The translations under genes were made by a program, and so were the position numbers. Positions 60,061 to 64,000 of a stretch of DNA of 64,000 nt are shown here, piece after piece (the stretch's first letter is position 1; every line of letters starts with the position of its first letter). Source of the DNA: a bacterium (GTDB lineage: Bacteria > Electryoneota > RPQS01); NCBI GenBank assembly GCA_016721565.1, contig JADKHW010000005.1, positions 20,670 through 84,669 of the forward strand. The letters are read 5' to 3'. Under the pieces are notes generated by a model. It was not told where the DNA came from, made no database searches, and saw only the letters and a program-made list of their open reading frames with translations.

Positions 60061-63000
60061 CCCGCCGGAAAGGGGGGATGAGAGTCTGCCCGCTAATTCC
60101 CCAACATAATAAAACCGCTTCGCCGAAGCCGTACCATTCACAATCGTCAGCGTCGTCGCAGCAGTCGTTCCTTCAAACGTGTCAAACGGACCTTCAGATT
60201 CTGCCGCACTATAAACCGTGTAGCCCGCATATCCCGAATCCGCCCAACGCAACACAATATCAGTTCCGCTAACCGCAATCGTCAAAGCAACCGGCGGCGG
60301 CAGCACCACGTTCGGCGCGAAGATCTGCACATTATCCACGTACCAACCTTCTCGATTGTTCACGGCATCGCTTCCAAATCTAAACCGGAAGCGCACATCA
60401 TCTCCCGCAAGAGCATTCAAATCGGCAGTCACCGTACTCCAAGTATCTTGCGTGCCGCCAAAACAAGGACGTCCCAACATCGGCCCGGTCGCAGGATTTC
60501 CTCCACCCGCTTGATAGCGGAACGTCTTCGTATAACCACCCGTCGGAATAAACTCCTGCCATCCACCGCCATTGATTGAAACTTCAATCACACATCCGTC
60601 ATAAGCCGAATCAGGAAACGCAATTGAGATTTCTGTCTCAAATTGCTGCACAAACCTAAGCTGCGCACTTTCCGGCAAATCATTCACAATCGGAGAAATT
60701 AATCTCGCGTCATTAAACGACCTGTAAGTTCCGGCTCCGCTACTCCCACATTTATAAGAATGCGTTCCGCTTTGCGCGCGCTCCGTCGAAATGTGCCAAT
60801 CACTCACCCACGTTCCACCTGCCGAGTCAATCGTCCAACCATTCGCACCCGCCTCAAAACTCTCATTCATGAGATACGACAACTGCCCAATCGAGAACGC
60901 CGCGTTTGAAGAATCAGACTCTTGCGGATCGACATTCGATAGCACGCGCAAATAACAATTGTTCGAGCTGGATCCTGTAATCACCCAATTGTAGAGTCCC
61001 GTGTTAGGTGCCGCTCCGGCAATCGTTTCCCACGATCCGGAAAGTCCCGTTCGAGTCAACTCAATTCGCACCGTTCCACCACTCGAACCCGGAAACCACG
61101 AGATTGCCGCAGTACTGTCAATAAAATATGCTTCGCCGCCGTCGGGTGCAAGCACAGTCAGCGTCGAGAATAACGTTCCGCTTCCCGCAGTCGTGTACAT
61201 AACCGCCAATCCATCCACAAGATTCGATGAACCCGCCGTGTAAACATTGGAGTAGTAATACTCAAGTCCCATCGTGTGATCTTGATTCTGAAGTCCAATC
61301 GTGGCCCACGGCATATCAAATGCACCGTCGTTCGAGTTTGGATTCACATCTTGATACTGCACAAGTATCTTTCCGTCACCCGTCGGAGTCGGATAAGATG
61401 CTGGATTAAACAAAATGACTTGGAACACTTGCGGAACACTCGTCCAAAGTGTTTGCACATTCCATTGCACAATGAATCTTTGCTCGGCAGCATCGTAGTA
61501 ATAATATACTCCGCCGCCTGTTGTTGCCAAATCATCCCAATAGGCCGCCACCATGTTTGGCGGGGCCCCATCGGCGAGCCAATTCTCCAATTTCGGAAAT
61601 CCCAGAATCCACCCAAATTCCCGAATGCCACCCAACCGTTCGAGCAAATCGTCACGCTGTCAAATGTGTTTCCGTAAAATGTAAAATCAAACGGAAGCAA
61701 CAGTGCTTGTGAATCGTCATCATCTTCAAATACGTCGCTGAATCCGATGTTTGTTCCGATTGTGGAAATATCAATCCAATCATACTGTGTTGCCGTTCCC
61801 GCAGGTTGAATTTCCGTGTTGTCATAGGCATAGTAACCATAAGCATCCGGCCCGGTCGGAGTCGTTGGACTTGCCACACCAACAATCTGCACAAACTCAA
61901 CCGAATCACGGAATCCATCCGTGTCGGTAATCACAAGCTCCATTTGTGCCGCAAATCCGGCAACTGTATTGATGTTTGCAGAAACTGCAAAAGCGTCTGC
62001 CAGATTTTCCGCAGTTCCGCTAATTGCAACTGCTCCAAATACTCCAATTGAATCAGTTACAGTTACGTGCGAACTCAAAGACCGCAAAATACCGCTCGCG
62101 TTCGTCAGCACACGCGCACCGCTATTCTGAATCGTCGCAGTAAGCGGGCCGCTATCACCCGGATCAAGCTGCAAGTCTCCAATAATAAAACTCGTCGAGT
62201 TGACAGCAATATTCGCCGCCACCGGAGTCAAATTCAACCGCACGATCTGCGATCCTGCTGATGATGTCGTCGTCAAAAAGAGCGCCACAGGTTCAGCATT
62301 TTGAACTGCGCCGACTTCCACTCTAAACGGAGTATTTGAGCCGCCGTTCCGCTAATACTAATATCCGGATATGTGCTGTTTGCAGATTGAATCTGCAAAC
62401 CTGATGCTGTCGTCGAAAGCACCGAACTAATTCCGGTCGCCGTTGCTGAAGAGCCGCGATTGATTAGCACAACTCCTAAATCAACAATCTCCCCCGGATT
62501 CAAGATTCCGTCGTCGTTTCCAGTCGTTCCGCCGAAATTGTCGTCGTCAACCTGCACCGTTGAGAGCGCAAGCGTCGCAGCCGCACTGACGACTTGCACG
62601 GAATCACGAATTGTTTTCAAATCCGTTCCGGTCACCGTAATGTAAACCCAACCTAAATCTGAAAGTGTGTCTGCCAGATTCACTTCGCCGTTCACATCGG
62701 TATAACCGCGTGCGAACACGTTCGGGCTTTTTTGATAGAGTCCAACTAAAGCGCCTTCAACCGGATTACCGTTCAGAGTCACCTGAACAGGAATATTGTT
62801 CGTATAACGATTCACAACAGATGGATCGCTGGCCACAATCGCTTGCGGTGTATGCAAAATCAACGGCACCGCCGCATCGCCCATCAAATTACACCATGCT
62901 GAAAACTCTTCAACACTGGTTGTACTTACATTATCCCAGAAATTGCGATAGAGTTCGAGTTTGCCGTTCATCATCACGAGCGACTGCTCGCGAATGTCTT

Positions 63001-64000
63001 TCGCAAACAAACCCATCATCGCGCCGCCGTCAACGATATTGTTCTCGGCCACGCGCGTGCTGTTACCGCACATTCCCATCGCGCCGATTGCACCAACCGG
63101 TGAAGCCGGAGTGCCTCTGCGCACCCATGCTTCTGTAACTGATTCACCGTTGTTGTACCATCCCATTCCGCATGTAATCACGGCCACAAATGGATTCTTG
63201 CGGCCATTGGCGAGTCCGTCAAGATCCGGCGGATTCATTTCTGAATTTCCCCACGAGAGTCTGTGATTGACAACACTCACTCCGGATTCACTGTGCCTCA
63301 AGTACAGACGGCTGAACATTAGCAGGAAAGTCTGCTGCGGCTCCTGGGTTTATTCCCTTTGGAGCATGATCTGCGTGTATTCCTTCTGAAGGATTGGACG
63401 GAATAAAGTCCGGAATGCACCGCACACCAAGTCCGATTAAACCACGTCGTGTCCGTCATAAACGGATCGGCTTCGTAGTTAATTGATTTTGAAATCATCG
63501 CGGACAATTGCGTAAAATCTGCCGTCGGTAATCTGCCAATACCAATGTCCGGCAGCGGATCGGATTTGGACCCGTTCCCAACATACCGTAATAGTTATCT
63601 AATTCTCCATACGGATAATCAGGCCAACTCGTCCGTCGGGAACAATACGCTCCCGATCCGTCCGCATCGCCAACAAGCGTCACAAATTCAAGCTGACCGT
63701 TGCTGTTCGTATATTGTGTATTGATATACGAGCGAATCTGCGTGACCGATGCTCCCGTCACAGAAGTAGTCACAACGGTCGCGTCTATTCCCTTTTTCTT
63801 TCGCCGTCGCCAACTCGGTTACCTTATTGATTACCGTCGCGTTATTCTGACAGATGAATAGTGATTCCCGGCACAACCGGAAGTTCATCCAGCGGACTGT
63901 CTTCAAAATTGATGAAGCTCGCATAAAGCCTTCTGAACCCCGGCGTAATGAAACCGGTTCGATGGTTCGTTCGTTGCCTCACACCGCCGATATCGCGAAT
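60031..64000 (-). CDS. Gingipain-type (peptidase C25) secreted protease, partial, frameshifted
   Basis: The N-terminus lies beyond the right edge. Prodomain residues are visible (FITPGFRRLYASFINFEDSP, DELPVVPGITIHLS), then FVTLVGDADGSG, and the catalytic pair: His in VVNHRLSWGNSE (about 63265) and Cys in VAVITCGMGWYNNGE (about 63175), followed by GAIGAMGMCGNSTR. Then come a CNA-B/Ig-like domain (VQVTLNGNPVEGALVGLYQK), CARDB-like repeats (DDGILNPGEIVDLGVVLINR), a beta-sandwich (FTFYGNTFDSVTICSNGWVA), a MAM-like domain (MNESFEAGANGWTIDSAG) and an FN3-like tail (DIVLRWADSGYAGYTVYSAA ... RFYYVGELAG). Indels near 61600, 62310, 63320, 63500, 63775 and 63850 break the frame. No T9SS YPNPFNP motif is seen. 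Probably a secreted cysteine protease. Confidence 0.8.

Noticed and set aside
59973..60272. ATG-started frame directly after the strong plus-strand promoter
   Set aside because: The ATG is at the predicted -10 edge, there is no ribosome site, and the product is a shadow of the protease C-terminus on the other strand.

Overview
The window is bacterial, near 50% G+C, from a Gram-negative lineage of the Fibrobacteres-Chlorobi-Bacteroidetes (FCB) superphylum, probably an uncultured candidate phylum. This rests on several type IX secretion (T9SS) C-terminal sorting domains with the YPNPFNP motif, a PorV/PorQ-family outer-membrane protein, two TonB-dependent receptors with carboxypeptidase-like N-terminal domains, and a gingipain-type (C25) protease. 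I cannot name the phylum from the sequence. Many genes are interrupted by single-base indels although conserved protein sequence continues on both sides. I read most of these as consensus errors and give one span per gene. They cluster at 1-8 kb, 9.6-13.7 kb, 41.9-45.3 kb and 61.5-64 kb; 15.5-22.9 kb and 46.3-58 kb are clean.

Layout. 1-4 kb (minus): a clostripain-like lipoprotein that seems to lack its catalytic residues, then a TonB receptor running off the left edge. 4.7-14.9 kb (plus): a potassium module made of an NtrC-type regulator, a HAMP/PAS histidine kinase, an outer-membrane protein, two 27-residue membrane peptides (the second is KdpF), KdpA, KdpB, KdpC, and a KdpD-type sensor without a kinase but with a C-terminal PTS EIIA domain. 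15.5-21.5 kb (plus): a polyferredoxin membrane protein, an HMA-like exported protein, a DUF4337 protein, an NtrB/NtrC-like pair, an exported rubrerythrin and a DUF2231 membrane protein. 21.6-24.5 kb: two secreted proteins ending in an FN3-like tail. 25-30.3 kb (minus): an orphan gingipain prodomain, a PhoB/PhoR pair, a TRASH-like exported protein and a T9SS-sorted esterase.

30.6-57.9 kb (plus) is the main metabolic block, an alpha-glucan (starch/glycogen) locus. It holds a TonB receptor, a giant surface protein and a PorV-like protein in overlapping order; a surface starch-binding protein; a four-module GH13 amylase; a glycogen-debranching (GH133-like) enzyme; an MsmK/UgpC-type ATPase; a GH57 amylase; a complete MalE/F/G importer; a second large GH57-like protein; and a further glucan-binding protein. 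This suggests extracellular binding and cutting, periplasmic trimming and ABC import of maltodextrins. 58-64 kb (minus): palindromic repeats, a T9SS-sorted protein and a large gingipain-type protease entering from the right edge.

Most worth a second look: the KdpD-EIIA fusion, the hybrid glucan locus, the two alternative C-terminal tail classes on secreted proteins, the apparently dead clostripain, and a strong promoter with an operator-like palindrome placed antisense to the protease gene.
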